Below are positions 63,245-64,000 of a stretch of 64,000 nt of DNA, one piece after another. Below the pieces are notes generated by a model. It was not told the DNA's origin, ran no database searches, and saw only the letters and a program-made list of their open reading frames with translations. Position 1 is the first letter of the stretch; each line of letters opens with the position of its first letter. The stretch spans positions 16,492,296 to 16,556,295 of the forward strand of contig NC_031774.1 in the NCBI RefSeq assembly GCF_001522545.3, read 5' to 3'. Source of the stretch: Parus major. Lineage: Eukaryota; Chordata; Aves; Passeriformes; Paridae. Position numbers and translations under genes: made by a program.

Positions 63245-64000
63245 GTAAAAAAACTATTTATGATGCTTATAAAATAGTGTGAGATGATACTTGATTGCTT
63301 TTGTAATATATGTTTTCTCATTTCTCATGATTTTGCATTCTACAAAATAGAATTGGATCAAAAGAATAATGAGGCAGGATTCTTAATAGTGTGTCCAGTT
63401 CCTATAAATATGAAATGTAGCAACACTTAAGTATGGGTGACTACGAGTCTAATGTGAGACTACATCAGTCTGATCAACGTAACCTTGTTGTCATTGGCAG
63501 CTGCACTCATGATTTTTGCCTGCTTTAAATTTCTCTTATATTTCTATTAAAAGTATAATTATTGAGCTGTGGCTAAACTGCTTAGTGGTATTTTCTGGTA
63601 GGCAGAAAAAGTGTCATGGGTGCAATGAGTATTGTTTTCTGCACAGGAATACATTCAGGGTCTGTGTGGTAAAGCTAAGGAGCCAATTTTAATACCAAGA
63701 ATCATTCACTGGATATGTTTTACTGAACAGTTTTGCTCAGGTGTGATCAACCAGTTTTCTCAAAATGTTCAGAAACTAGGGACAGGAGAAGAGGAATTTT
63801 TCTAAGATTTCTGACCAACCCCTTTCCTAGTGGCTTTAGAGCTATCCCATGTGTGGGACTAGACAAGTTGCACCCAAAAGATATTCGGCATTGGTTGTTG
63901 ATTTGTGGCAGCCTGTTTATTGTCAGAATAGGAGTTCTCACTTGCTACATGACATAAAGAAATCTAAAGTGCTCTAGAGGAAGTTGGATGTAGAGTTAAA
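63245..64000 (+). other. CHID1 intron continuing past the window end
   Basis: The exon that would encode the N-Q-H-F-D-G-F segment of the family is not present before 64000, so this is intron to the edge. Confidence 0.7.

Noticed and set aside
1..64000. CRISPR arrays, bacterial operons, phage or integron elements
   Set aside because: All coding content is spliced vertebrate genes; no direct-repeat/spacer arrays or bacterial gene arrangements were seen.

Overview
The window is vertebrate nuclear DNA, almost certainly from a bird. It has interrupted genes with GT-AG introns, CpG-island promoters, 3' ends of CR1 LINEs and an ERVL-type solo LTR of a kind typical of avian genomes. Three protein genes were recognised from translated exons, in the order mucin (MUC6-type, +), AP2A2 (-), CHID1 (+). 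This is the same gene order and relative orientation as human 11p15.5 (CHID1-AP2A2-MUC6), so the block looks like ordinary conserved synteny.

Layout. 1-4605: the 3' end of a gel-forming mucin, best read as MUC6 (the ovomucin beta subunit in birds). It has one cysteine-free Ser/Thr/Pro exon joined directly to two exons encoding a C-terminal cystine knot. 4606-8482: convergent intergenic space plus the AP2A2 3' UTR. 8483-50347: the complete coding region of AP2A2, the alpha-2 large subunit of the AP-2 clathrin adaptor. All 22 coding exons join in frame to give 937 codons plus stop, against 939 residues in human; intron 1 alone is 13.5 kb. About 49.8-50.8 kb: the AP2A2 CpG island. 50.8-54.7 kb: a spacer with two CR1-derived stretches. 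About 54.7-55.1 kb: a second CpG island and the presumed non-coding first exon of CHID1. 57965-63244: the first five coding exons of CHID1 (187 residues); the rest of the gene lies beyond the window.

The genes are unrelated in function: a secreted mucus glycoprotein, an endocytic adaptor, and a lysosomal/secreted chitinase-like protein.

Two observations stand out. (1) A perfect 19-base Tn5 mosaic-end sequence (50562-50580) sits inside the AP2A2 CpG island. It is almost certainly sequencing adapter left in the assembly and marks a suspect join. (2) AP2A2 intron 17 has a textbook minor-spliceosome (U12-type) 5' splice site and branch point. The only junction I found that keeps the frame and the family length without moving the donor cut gives unusual AT...AT intron ends.

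I found no CRISPR array, operon, phage element or new multigene system. Every gene is known, and the accessory content is ordinary avian retroelement debris.
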